In this document: positions 47,074 through 59,064 of the stretch, piece after piece
Layout of the letters: every line of letters starts with the position of its first letter
Numbering within the stretch: the stretch's first letter is position 1
Source: Gloeopeniophorella convolvens
Lineage: Eukaryota; Basidiomycota; Agaricomycetes; Russulales
Assembly (NCBI GenBank): GCA_022496205.1
Contig: WTXD01000033.1
Location: 215,101-279,100 of the forward strand
DNA: 64,000 nucleotides
Direction: 5' to 3'
Notes under the pieces: model-generated
Database searches by the model: none
Told to the model about the DNA's origin: nothing
The model's input: the letters and a program-made list of their open reading frames with translations, nothing else
Position numbers and translations under genes: made by a program

Positions 47074-50000
47074 ATGTTCCAAACCATCTTTGCCATCGCG
47101 TCGGGGTTCCTGTACCTCGGAAACATCTTGCATGAGCTTACCCGCGGGGTTCTTGCACTCACCCAACGCCGCCTCCACTCCCGCTTCCAGCCCACCCTCT
47201 CTCCCTCGCCGCCCGCCCGCCTGATAGAGGCCCCTACTGCCACTTGGGAGCCTCTTCAGGCTGCCAGAACACCCCCACCCTCGAGCGGGCTCATTGTCAT
47301 CGAGTCCCCGTCCCCCGTTTTGTCCCCGGTCTTCCCCATACACCAGTCTTCCCTTATCGCGGTCAGCCACAGCAGCCTCCCCGACCTCGTACCTTTTCTG
47401 CTTCTGCTCGTCTTCATCTCAGTATCAATTAGTGTCCTTCCCGACTTCATTTCTGCTTGCAAGATCATATTCAGGACGACCCTCAATTTTATTCCTGCTC
47501 CTGGCTTCCTCATCAAGCTTCTCAACCTTCCTCGTTCACTATACAAGTTCGCACCTTCCAATCTGTTCTCTCAGGAGTTCTCCATTCGACGTGCCGTGCT
47601 TCTCGTTTCGTTGGCGCTTGTATGGACTGGACCGGTGAGCAGTGATCTCGTTGCGGTTGCGTATGCAGCTAATCAACCTTCCTCGCCAGCCTTTCATTGC
47701 ATCTGCCTCCGCCGCGGTCACGCTGGTCTTGTTCGTACGTGGGCTTCGTACTTGGGAATGGTGTTCACCTGTGGTAAGTTCATTCATTGGACATTGGACA
47801 GTAGACAGTGCTAACGTCGTCGTCAGATGAATCGCATACTGCTGTGCCTTGGGCTGGTGGAGCAAATTGACCCCCGAACTCCCGACGTTCTCAACACAAC
47901 TTTCGAACACATCGAATCCCGCGCATACACGCACAGCGATCTTTCCTGGCACCGCGATCAGCTCCGTAGGAGCGATGTTCAGAAACGGACCATCACGGAT
48001 CTCTGCCTCGCCTATTCACAGCTTGAAGTTCAGCTCGAGGATCACGAGCGCGAGTTACAGCAGGCGCAAGCTCAGAAGGAGGATCAAGAACGAGAGGCGC
48101 GCACCCAGAAGTTGGAGGCCGAGAAGCATAGGCTAAGGGTTCAGCACATCTACGCCGAGTTTGTCGAGTCTCAGAACACCCTCCGCACGCAACTGGAGGT
48201 ATCACGTGCGCGTGAGGAGGGGTACAAGACCGACTTGCTCGCTGCGGAGAAGGAGCAGATACGCTTGAGGTCGATTGTGGCAAGTCTCGAAGGGTCAAAG
48301 AAGGAAGAACGTCTTCAATGGGAAGGAGTAGTCAAATTGGCAGAAGCAAGAAGCAAGAAGGCCGAGAAGGCCGCCACCAGGCTGCACGCCGACTTTGCAG
48401 CCGCCGTGAACAGTGCCAGGGAAGCACAAGACCAATGGGACGACCAGATACAGCTCGCCTCGGAGAACCACGCCGCCGTTCAATCCGCCCTCGCCAAGGA
48501 CTTGCAAGTTGTGCGCAACCAGCTCAGAGATGCAGTTGACCACAATGTGCGCCTTGATGTCGAACTTCAGTCCGAACGCGATCGCCGGCTCCGCAAAACC
48601 CAAGAGCTTTTGGACGAGCAAGCCAGGGTTCAGGATCTCCACGAGGCAGAGAAGCTTCATCTGGCAAGGGAGGCCGAGGACGCGCAGGAGCAGCTGAGAG
48701 CGTTATACGATATGCTCTCACAGCTCTCCGCTGAGAGGACTCCTGTACTGGACGGCACCTCCCTACACCCCACCATCCTCCCTTCCGTTGAACCTAGTAG
48801 CTTCGACGACACTGGACAACCACCGCCTCCCCCGAAACCTAGTCATCACATCGGCGACACAGCTCTTCATCGCGTCACCACAGCCAGCTCTCCTCCTTTG
48901 CCCAAGTTCACGCATCCATCGCCTAAGCGGGGTGGGATGTTGTACTCTCCACGTCCCGCACCTGACCTGCGCGCGCTCACTGCATGTATCAACGGCATAT
49001 CCGACGCCGCCCAAGTTCAGCAGGCGGCAATGGATGCCTTACAGGAGCAGATCACCCAGCTCAACCTCGAGCGCGCGCAGGAGAAGGAACTCCGTGAAGA
49101 AGCCGAGGAACGCTTACATGAGGAGCTGGCAGTTACGATGGAGAAGCTGTGCGCGATGCATGACGAAGTTGCTCGCGCCCGTCGCGACCTCAGTCAGGAG
49201 CAAGCCGAACGCCAGCAGGTGGAGACTCGCGCAGAAGACCTTATGTGTGAGCTCTCCACGTGCCGCGCTGAACTGAAAGAGGTGCAAGACGCGCGACGCA
49301 CCGGGAGGATCAAGTTGGTCGAAGTCAATGGACTACTGAGCCTGATCAGGGCCGACCTGGAGTCTCAGAAGGTCGCCGGGGAGGCACTGGAGTTCAAGTG
49401 TTCACAAGCCGCCCTCTTTTCCGCCGCGCTGCGTGAGCGCGTAATAGAGTTAGAAGCCGAAGTCGAGACGTTAGCATGCAAGAAGAAGCGCACGGATTTA
49501 TCAGCGTCGCCCAGCAGAGAGCCGACCGCCAGCATTGCACCACGGACCCATTTAGCGTTCAGTAAGATTCATTTAGCAGATACAGGTTCGTCCTTTTGGT
49601 CTCGTTCTACGCACGTGCGCTGACATGCTCTCGACATTTTTTGCTCCAAAGTTACCAAATATAACACTGATGCACAATCTCAGCACTCCACCTATTTGCA
49701 CGCATCGCCATCTTTGCCTCAGTTGCTTGATCTACCATTGCCTCGTCCATCATCTTCCAGTAATATCAACCACCATCTGCACGACGACCAGCCACATATT
49801 GCACCATATTCCAGCCAGCCAGGTTTCCGTATCGATTTGTCAGAACATCCAGATTTGTCCTTAGCCCACCATTTGCCTCCTTCGCCATCAGATGCCTCGT
49901 CTTCTTCAACGCCTCATCCTGCGGTGTCCTTGCCTGTCGAGGAAAGTGTGTGTTCAATGGACTGGCCACCCATTGAGCGCATGCGATTCTCTGCAGGTGG

Positions 50001-51834
50001 GGATACCAACGGAGGCGATCAAAACGACGGCATTAATGCTTTGGTAGGTCGCACATACGTTTTACTGTTCTGGTGGAAATCTCACCTGTCTAGTCCCGGG
50101 GTGGTACCGGGTTCCCAGTGCTTGATAGCCAACAGGGTCCTTCGCGCCCGCCAGAAGACCCGAACAGCACTCTGCCATCCTTCCACACTATACCCTTCTC
50201 CCAGAGTCTCGTCGAAATGTTGCTTTCGAAGCCCCAGGAACGAGGACCGTCTTCGCTGGACTACCTCGGGTTTTTGGCGATGGACAAGGCATCCGATTTT
50301 CATCGCGTCTCCGAGTTCCGAGCGCCTGTGCAACTCCAGCCATCGACACGTCCAGATCACGTCCCTGGTGCTCAGTCAACCTGCTCTCCCATGCATACTG
50401 CTTTCCCTTCTTGGCGCCTTCAGCAGATCCACGCTTACCCGTCGGACCCCGGAGAGGTGCCACCCGCATCACTGGATGAATGCGACGGTGACATCGACGT
50501 TCCGGCGTGGGTGCCTCCGGGCACTGCCTTGACATGCGAACGAGACACATCGCTATCTTGCGTGTCGTCCGCATGCGAAACCGACCCTTGGGAGCTGGAA
50601 ACCCAGGGCACCGCCTTTGCTTGCTCTCTTGCGCGCGAAGAGCGCCGCTACTGGCTGGCGGACCAACAAGACGGTGTTCAGTCAGGCGACGTTTTCGGTG
50701 TCTCGCAGGCTCGACGCCTTCCGACTCCACCGATGTTACTTTCTGAGCTCTCGTTGAACCCCCACAAGACTGGCTCTCGGACGCTGGAACGTCCAGATAT
50801 CCAACAACCTGAGGAGCTGGGCTCTCTGCGTGGCACTCGGCTGGACCGGTCTCACCCATCTCCTTGCCCGAACTTTGGTGCTACGTTGACGCAGGATCGT
50901 CATGCGCCGGTCGAGTCTGGGCCACCTGAGGTGGACGACGCCTTGCCGGGTCGGGCACCACCGGAATCACCACCACCAGCTGGTACGTCCGCGGGTCCGG
51001 GCGGAATTGCGCCGACGCAGGACCATCGATCACCGTGTGCGCCTCAGCCAAGTGATATCTTCACTCCGATGCTGGATCATCAAGATGCTCAGTCTGGAAG
51101 CCTGCTCCATCCCGCCTCTCAGAGCTGTGCTCAGTCTGCAGGACGGTCTTACGGTGCTCTGGAAGCATCTTCTCTGCCTACTGGGAGCAAACGACACAGC
51201 ACTGGGTCTAGACCGAAAGAGCCGCTCCCACGATTGCTCCCAGGCTTCTTTGAACCTATGACTGCTAGGAAGGCAACCTTTGTCGAAGACGAGGATTCGC
51301 CATCTGTTGTTGGCGGTCCAGGAGCGATCCGCCCTCGCGACGCACTATACCGCATGCGTGCAGTGCGCCCACGTGATATCCCGAAGCTAGACTACGGGCT
51401 CTCCGAAGACTTTGGTGAGCGCATCTGTTGCATTGTGTATTGCTGAGTTGCTGACTTTGATCCCAACAGTCCCCGACCCTGGGCATATGTCTTCAAACGC
51501 CACCGCAGGACGGTTGGCACACTCCGACGAGTTCGCGTTCATCATCCCTCTCGACTGCGCAACGAGTACCCCGAGAGCGTCCAGGATACGCGCAGTGAAC
51601 AGGCTCTCTCCCGCTCCAGATGAGCCATCTATTCACCTTCCTCCACCGCCTCCTCGCGCTCAGAGTATGCGAGTACCTCTGACGTCGGTCAGTAATCGAC
51701 CACAGCCTCGCAGCAAGTTGGTCCTGTCGGATCTTCGGGCATCGAAGAAGGGCAAAGGGCGCGCGCGGACTTACCCTACCCCACAACCCCCAAAGTATCC
51801 TCCAGATCCTATCTTTGATTTCTTTGGCATTTGA
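47074..51834 (+). CDS. Membrane-anchored coiled-coil protein, ~1500 aa
   Basis: Six exons: 47074-47634, 47669-47773, 47827-49585, 49652-50043, 50094-51414, 51470-51834, joining in frame to 1500 residues. The N-terminal ~220 residues hold three hydrophobic segments (ending about residues 25, 125 and 210; for example LVPFLLLLVFISVSISVLPDF and AVTLVLFVRGL), probably membrane spans. Exon 3 is a long coiled coil, heptad-rich with Glu/Gln/Arg/Leu, in two blocks (48000-48720 and 49010-49490) split by a Pro-rich hinge (QPPPPPKPSHH). The last ~690 residues are Ser/Pro-rich and probably disordered, with a basic end. I do not recognise the family; the build suggests a tether or scaffold at a membrane. 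The acceptor at 49651 (CTCCAAAG) was chosen because it is the one found that keeps the frame open. Confidence 0.8.
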
Positions 51835-52334
51835 CTCGTGATATTGGCTGCCTGTGCTTCATTTAAGTAGCACCAATCTCGGACTCTGCCTTCCATATGA
51901 ATCATCTGTACAATGGATCTGTCGTTGCATATTTATAATGAAATATCGTATAACTCAAAAGTGCGAGTTGGATTCGGACAGCTAAGTGGGTCAAGATACC
52001 TAGCCTCAGTGCTTGACAAGGTGAATACACAGCTATGAAGACCATCCTATTCCACCTGGACGTGCTGCTGGTGAAAGCCGCGCAGAGTAACCGAAAAACA
52101 CGTGGCGATGCGCGGACGATGCCTGTCAATGTCCTGGTGAGCCGGCGCGCTCAGGCGTCTAGTAGCGGAATGCACCTATGTACCTAAACGTGTTTCAAAG
52201 CTTTGCTGGCAAAAGATTGAGCGAGCTGAATCTGCCATCTGCTGGGCATCGTGTTTCATTGTCGCGAAAGAGGATCCTAATAATGACATACAGCGTGATA
52301 AATAGCACAGGTGGTATCAAGAAACGACTCCTGG
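51835..52334. other. Intergenic between convergent genes
   Basis: Spacer where the plus-strand coiled-coil gene and the minus-strand 7TM gene converge; contains both 3' ends. Nothing else seen. Confidence 0.55.
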
Positions 52335-54292
52335 TCAGGGAGTGGGTCGTGCAAGGTACTTCTCGAGGTCGAACGCGAGTGTATTGCTGGACACGGTAGA
52401 AGCACGGTGAGGTCTGACCGGGGTCGCAACGTGAATGGGCGAATGTGGTCCGTCTTCCGGTCGGGACTGGTTCGTGCTGTGGGAGTTGCTGTGACGTTGC
52501 AGTTGGGACATTGTAATGACGCCCCCATCCGATCCCATAAACTTTTGTCGGATGTGGTCTCTGGAGTTCAGGCTGCAAAGCTCAGTCAGCTAAATGATGG
52601 AGGGTATCATATGGTATTGGCAGGGACGTACACAGACATAAACGAACACGAGTACAGCCTAACTTGCAGGATGTAGAAAGGCACGTATATCCAGTTGTGT
52701 TCGAAAATGGAGATCTGCGACGAGATATGATGAGTAAGGAACCATTATCTTCGCACGAACATAGCCGCGCGACGCACTGTGATGAGGCAGGTAACACCAG
52801 ATAGACTAAGGCGCCGTTCAATGAAATCGTTAAATCTCGGCCTCAAGATTGGCGCATCAACGCTACGCACGCAGTGAGGGTACCACAACTGATGATATAC
52901 AGTGCCAGCATGTTAAGCACCGAGTTCGTCCTTCTCGAGCGTGAGTGCGGGGTCCACTCAATAGAACTTGCTTTCACGCACCTGGGAACTGACGTGCGGT
53001 TTTGCATCAAGTAGCAAACCATGCTCGTGGTGATGATGATATCGCACGCCGCCTGCATTGCTATAGTAGCGATGAAGAAGCGTATCTTGTGGGAAGTTGA
53101 GCTTGCATGTAAGGCGCCGAGCGGCTTCAGCAACTTACATGACTATGCGCTTCCGTCTCAAACGGGATGATGACACTGTGATAGAACTTGCACTTAGACG
53201 TGCGGAACTGTCTTCTTGCGATTATGCACGCACAGTCTGATGCAGAATACTATGAAAAAGCTTAAAGTGAGGACCGTCGCTCAGATGAAGCGGTCTCCGA
53301 CACGTACCGAGGCCAAGGGCTAGCAGGCATGGTCAAATTATTGAGGACGCATATCAGTCACCGGGGATATACGCACCGAATGCGGTCAAAGAAAGTAAAG
53401 TCTTTGGATGGTTGAGCGTCATATTAGATCAATAACACCAAAGAGACTCACAATGATTATCGGCATATAGAGCGTCCCTCTACTCACTAGAGCTGGATCA
53501 GCTCTCTTGAATGCACCGAGATGCATGCGACATACGTCGATAAACGCGGTATGCATAGAAGCTGTAGCAGACCGGACAATTGAGTGAGATATCAGTAAGC
53601 AGCAAACGTCGGACGCACTGCTGAATAAAAACCTCCAGGATCACTGACTCCGACACTATGTTAGCCCAACATACGGCGAGATCCCACAGCCTGGTGACGC
53701 ACTTCCGGTGATCCCGATGGACTAGAACGACATTAATACAGCGATTCGGGATAGCACGGGTGCTCGTACCGGTATACTCCTGTAATTGAGGATCCGTTAC
53801 AACGACGCAATTCGCTAGACTAAGACATTCGTGCTGACCATGGCATGCGGGCATCAGCAGCGTAGTCGCCGAAATTGGTAATGCTCGTGACATAGGATCC
53901 GTGGATGGCGAAGGCTAGGTTCACGGAGTCCATCACCCTGTGTGTCAATCGCCGGACCAGTTAGTGGGGCGTCATGGGTGTCCCTCGGGGACCGCATACA
54001 TGAGCACTGCGACCTGAGTGGGCGCAATCGGTTACTGTAAGAAAGGTGCGTAGAACTGAGGGCATAGTGGGAGGGCTCACGAAGGTCTTGAGAAGTAGAC
54101 GATCATTCGCACCGTGAACGGTGTAGTATGAGTAAACCTGCTGCCAGGTAACTCCGTATATTCTGAGGTTATAGAATACGTCACCTCTCCCAGCTACGCA
54201 ATAAATTCATGAAAAAGGACTTACATTGATGAGAGGACGACACCGAGAAATAGAGCCCCAAGGTTGTTGTCTTCAGGGATGAGGGCGCCCAT
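52335..54292 (-). CDS. 7TM protein, DUF6534 type (array gene A)
   Basis: A minus-strand gene of about a dozen very short exons. Recognisable pieces in order: MGALIPEDNNLGALFLG (start 54292), YGVTWQQVYSYYTVHG, VMDSVNLAFAIHGSYVTSIT, ILEVFIQ, FYAYRVYR, IRFFIATIAMQAACDIIITT, SMVCYLMQNRTSVPR, RRTNSVLNMLALYIISCGTL, WIYVPFYILQVRLYSCSF, LNSRDHIRQKFMG, ending at 52335. Most junctions use GTAAGT/GTGCGT/GTACGT-type donors and keep the frame; a few in the middle (53300-53700) I could not fix. The TN..LN.L..Y.I..G signature and an end like LNSR are those of the Agaricomycete 7TM family DUF6534 (function unknown, plasma membrane expected). The ~60-residue tail is unlike those of its neighbours. Confidence 0.78.
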
Positions 54293-55813
54293 CCCGGGTC
54301 GAAAGCGGGGAGATCGTCGTTGAGCTTGTGCTCGAGGGTCCTTATAGCAACAGGTTTCACGCCTCAAACCGCCGGGAGGCGCCTCTGCATCGGACTTGTT
54401 TGGGCCATTACGGGTTCTTCGGAGAATGTGATGGCGTTAGAAGACAACGTGGACGCTCCGGCTTCATACCTTCAACCTGGATGCGGCGAATCAGTACGAT
54501 CACAGAGCAAGGGGCGCCCGAGACAATGTCCATCTTTGGTAGGTCAATGATAAGTTTGGGTATCCCTCCGGCACGCCGGCGCCGGCTTCCCTAAACGACG
54601 CAGGGACTTATTGTTGGAATCTCTCATGGCGATGCAGGCACGACTGAGTGAGCTGATTGCGCGATGGGCTCCTCACTGGGGTCGGAGAATTATCGAGCAA
54701 GAGAGGAGCGGCGGTTTACCCCGGATCTGCGCGCTCAGCTGGATGCGTCGCGGCCCGTCTCCGGGAAGTTCCTGCCGGCGCAGCCTTTCTTCTGATCATG
54801 AATCGAATCCAACCGTAGTGTCCAACCATAGTGTCCGACAGAGAAGATTTCTGAGCACCCTCCAGTGAGGATTCTAATCCAGGAGGGTTGGTCGAGATGG
54901 TGCAGAAATTTGGTGGCGAACCGTTCTCGGTGTTCCGGGGATAAAGGCGACGGTGCCGCTTATCCGAGTATGGGGGCTCCACGGTCCAAAGCGCTCTGCC
55001 CTCGGACTCCCGGAGAAAATGGTGCATTGAAAACTGGCGCGCGCGAAAACCGGGTAAGCACTGACGCGTACTACAGTCGTACTACTGACTGGGCCAAGGC
55101 TGTGTCATACCAGCAATTTGCAAATCCTCAGGCCCTTGGTGGGCGCGCCCGCACATAGCCGGTGTTGGCGGGGTAGAGCGAGAAATAAAGCTGGGACGAA
55201 ATTGAGTGCTCGTGATTGGTCAGAACCCGTCAAGTTGTGACCAAAGCCACCGGGATTACCCGCCGAATCACTAGTTTAACCCCCGCCCTGTATGCCCGGG
55301 AAGCTAGGAAAGGGCCTGAGGATTTGCAACTTGCTGACATGCTCATGAAGACTGGCCACGTGTCTAGAGCAGCCGGGAGGACCCTCTACTGAAGACACAA
55401 GCGTCAGATGCAGTCCTGCGCAGATAAAAGCTGTCCACTGACGCCGAAACTACCTCATTGGCGGTGGAACTTTGCGTGGTGGATAGATGGCGATGTTGAA
55501 GCTTGAAGCGGAAAGTTGGAAGACTGAGTACTGAGGCACAGCGCACCGAGTCCACTGTCCAGCGTTCGACTAGGCGTTGGCGGATGTCGGAGATACTGAA
55601 CTTGGCGTTCGCAGAGTAACCGAGAACTGGACTCATACACGGAACCACCATTCAGATGATTTTGAAGGATTTCCTGGAATCGCATGTCGATTAATACACT
55701 AATTGGAAAGATGCAAACCCCGAAAAAGTCCCTGATTATGTATAGTTACGCCTGATCTTCAAGAGCGAGCGAGTAGTCTAGCCGTAGAATCCACATCACC
55801 GATTGCTCGGCAT
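54293..55813. other. Spacer between array genes A and B
   Basis: 1.5 kb with promoter of gene A and 3' end of gene B. Small open frames on both strands (for example 55364-55651, minus) are not recognised. This spacer is part of the ~3.4-kb repeat period. Confidence 0.45.
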
Positions 55814-57686
55814 CTAACTGTCAGATGGAGTTGGGAGGGAGACATTCAGGCCTTTCTCTGCACCAGAGTAGGCTCCGTTCGCCGTATGCCGCACCCTCGA
55901 AATCGTGTTCTTGATCGACGCAAGAGGACCAGTGAGGGGCATCGAGATAATCCCGTCGTTTCCCTCCAGTATACCACGCACATGCTGCCTCGAATTCAAG
56001 CTGGACGGAAACCATCCCATCAGCAAACCGTAGAGATCTCCGACGGGTGACATACATCGCCATGAAAGAGCAGAAGTAAAGCCTGACTTGGATGAGGTAG
56101 AACGGCAGGGGTATCCACGTCTTCGGGGTTTTGACCAACTGGAACCGCACAATATTAGTAACCGAGCCAACCCGTGAACGGTACAACACATACGAAAAAG
56201 ATGCAGACAATAGTGAAAACGCTCCAACGAAAGTCAGATGTCTCCATATCGGGGAGTGGCATAGTCTCACAGGTTCAGGAGGCCACAGTTGATAAAATAG
56301 AATGATAGCAGGTTCACGGCTACATTCGTCCTGCGTGTGCGGTCCGACATGAGAGTTTGTCGCTATCTTATAAACCCTGCGCACCTACCTTTTAATCGTG
56401 GTGCGGTTTCTGAGAAGATAGTGCACCAAGCTGACAGTAATAACCAGATCACAAAACACTTGCAAGGAGAGTGCGCTGATGATGAGAGGCTGCGTTTGGT
56501 TCAGGTGTCTAGCTCTTCGCTACCGTTGCGTAACGCACAGTTTGTACGACGATCTCGCCAAAGTGTCGATGGCGCATGCTGGGCGTCGAGGCTCACGTCA
56601 GTGGAATTCCGCCATAAACGCAACATGGGACATACATCCTGATGCTGTACGCTGCAGATAATGGGTGAGATCAGAACCTCGATGACTGAGCGAAAGCTCG
56701 ACGTACCCGTTCCTACACCTGGGGAAAGGAAATGTATGAGCCATCGTAGCCACCAGATGTAGTATACCTTGAATCTCACCAAAGATACCCAACGATGCTA
56801 CTACCTACGTCGAAGTTAGTCCCGAAAATGGTCCAGAGCTCTTTTCAGACAAGGTTTGCACGCACGATCGCTACAGGAACGAAGATAGAGCCTCCACCGA
56901 CTTCGACAAACATGAGCCTTCGGCATTCATATACGGCGCCGTCACTCACGTTGGTAGACTCTATGGGCGAAGAAGCTAAGAAGACGTCAGATGTTGTCGC
57001 CAAGGACCTAGGCCGGACGCACTTCTGAATGCAGATGTCAAGGATGCCTGATGACGGAAGATGAATTGGCGCTGGCTGCGGAGCAGATAGCACCTGCATA
57101 CCTATCACAAGGTCGCTGGCCTTCAGACACAAGTTCAGCAGGGTGTCGCACAGTCAAACGGAAATTGCAGCGCACACCAAAGCTCCTGTGAGTCGCGTAT
57201 AAGATATTGTGAGAACCTTCAAAAGTTGTACTTACCAGGGAATGCTCGTGTTCGAAATGTAGTCCCCGAAATTAAGTACGTCCATCGTCCAGAGAGAGTG
57301 CGATGTCAGGACCAAGTTCGCAGTGTCGAGGATCCTGAGTGTGTCGGTCAGATGCGCTCATGATCGCTCGAAGAGCACGAGTTACAGAAGTCCAAGGACC
57401 TGAGGTAAAGTGGTGCTGCGTTGAGAATTGCAAATGTGCCAAAGTTGAAACGTTGAACGGAGACGTACGAATGACTTGAGCAGATGCGTATCCCGCCCAG
57501 AGTACTTCTGGAAGTATGTGAGCACTTGCGATAGGTTCACGCCAAACAACCTTTGAGGAATAGATCATCAGTCCAACACATCCTGCTTCGGGAAAGACGT
57601 TGGCATGTAAGTACGTACATCGCCGATAGCACAACACCAATAAAGAAAGACCCGAGCGTACTATCCACCGCAATCAGTGCACCCAT
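55814..57686 (-). CDS. 7TM protein, DUF6534 type (array gene B)
   Basis: The clearest of the three array genes. In-frame exons include 57686-57619 (MGALIAVDSTLGSFFIG), 57550-57469 (LFGVNLSQVLTYFQKYSG..HLLKSF), then VLGLL + ILDTANLVLTSHSLWTMDVL, ILDICIQ, FFAHRVYQ, LVITVSLVHYLLRNRTTIKR, RTNVAVNLLSFYFINCGLLN, LVFTIVCIFF, WIPLPFYLIQVRLYFCSFMA and LNSRQHVRGILEGNDG..., ending at the stop 55814-55816. Donors and acceptors are canonical, and intron phases match gene A (for example the split Met codon after exon 1: AT|GT). Seven hydrophobic segments are expected. The piece between about 56490 and 56820 (TM4-5 region) is not fully placed. Confidence 0.8.
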
Positions 57687-59064
57687 AGTCGACGTGGGGG
57701 GCTGCAAAACGTGGTGCGCGCGAAATTCATGGAATGACGCTTATATACGGGCTGATGAATAACCCCGTTCATGATGAACGCGCCTGCCTGAAGGGCCCCG
57801 CGCTCCACAGCGCTGTGTTGTCGGGAGCGCCGTCGCGCGGCCTATCGCACTGCGTGCAGATGGACCAAGGTATGAAGCCAAGCATTCCATCGGGGCATAG
57901 CTACAGGCACCGAACGCGCAACTTCTCCAAATGGAAGGATTCCTGATGCAGGTGGGGAAGAACCTTGCTGATTATGGCAACATCATGATGGACAGACCAG
58001 TGCACTGCCCCTAAGACATGTGCTGACTTCATCAACAGCCTGCCGGCCAGCTTCTGGGGGCTTCGTTAAAACGGCGCGCCAAAGGCTATTGAGCAACAGA
58101 GTTCATGGAATCGGAGAGCGCAAGTTGTCTAGTAGCGTGCTGCTGGCGGTAACATTGAAGTTTGGCCAGGACCAAGCCAGAAGGACAACGTACGTGGCGA
58201 AGACGGAAGTTACCGGTCGCTAGCTGAGTAGCGGCAAATGTAGCCAACCGTGGCACCCTGTGGCACCGGGCCGCTGGGGCGCCCGCTCTGGCAGAGCGCC
58301 CAGCGCCCGCGGGGACTGCGCACCCAGATCCTCATGCGTCGACAAGCGTCGACATTACACATCAAGATTCCACCACGCCGACAATGGCAGCGCTTTGCCG
58401 ACTGAAGCTATAGTATGAAGGAGCGCATCACACCTCCTGACATCTTCTCCAGCACCGCTCTGATGTGTTGCACGCATTGATGTTGGTAGATTGAGGCCTT
58501 CAATAGCATGTCTGAGGCTCTTGTGAGAGGTTCGGGAACCCCCAAGCTCAAATAGATCGCGGAGCTACTGTGATGCAGCGCTGTAACGGCATGCTGATCT
58601 GCTGTATCAAATGGGCCCAACACGAAGAACCCAGGGGACTGTGCGTAATTGAAGCTATCTTTAGCAGCTTCCTCGAGAGAGCTCCACGGAGTTGTCGGGT
58701 CACGGCTCCTTGTTTTCACCCTCGTTACTTGGCGGAGCAGTCCGCCACTCTCATTTCCCGAGTCATACTTTCCGCGCAGTGCAGCGTGCGAAGAACGAGG
58801 CTTCGTCGATCGCAGCCATCCTTCAATGTAACAGTAAGTCATTGATACAGCCTTCGAAGCACCGAACTCCGGAAAACCACGGCACGTATAAATGTATTGT
58901 TCCGTCTATTACGTTAGGTTGTCAGTAAATATTGGAGGTGTGCGACTGGCCAGTGGCGATGTAGAGCGCATGGCGGAAACGCCTTACTGGAGAAACCGTT
59001 CTTTATAACAATCTGGCCTCTGCGGCCAGCGTCATTTGGTGGTTGTAGGGTTGGCGCCCAAAGG
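57687..59064. other. Spacer between array genes B and C
   Basis: 1.4 kb with promoter of gene B and 3' end of gene C. A minus-strand open frame at 58408-58842 (144 codons) has no motif I know; it may be chance. Confidence 0.45.
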
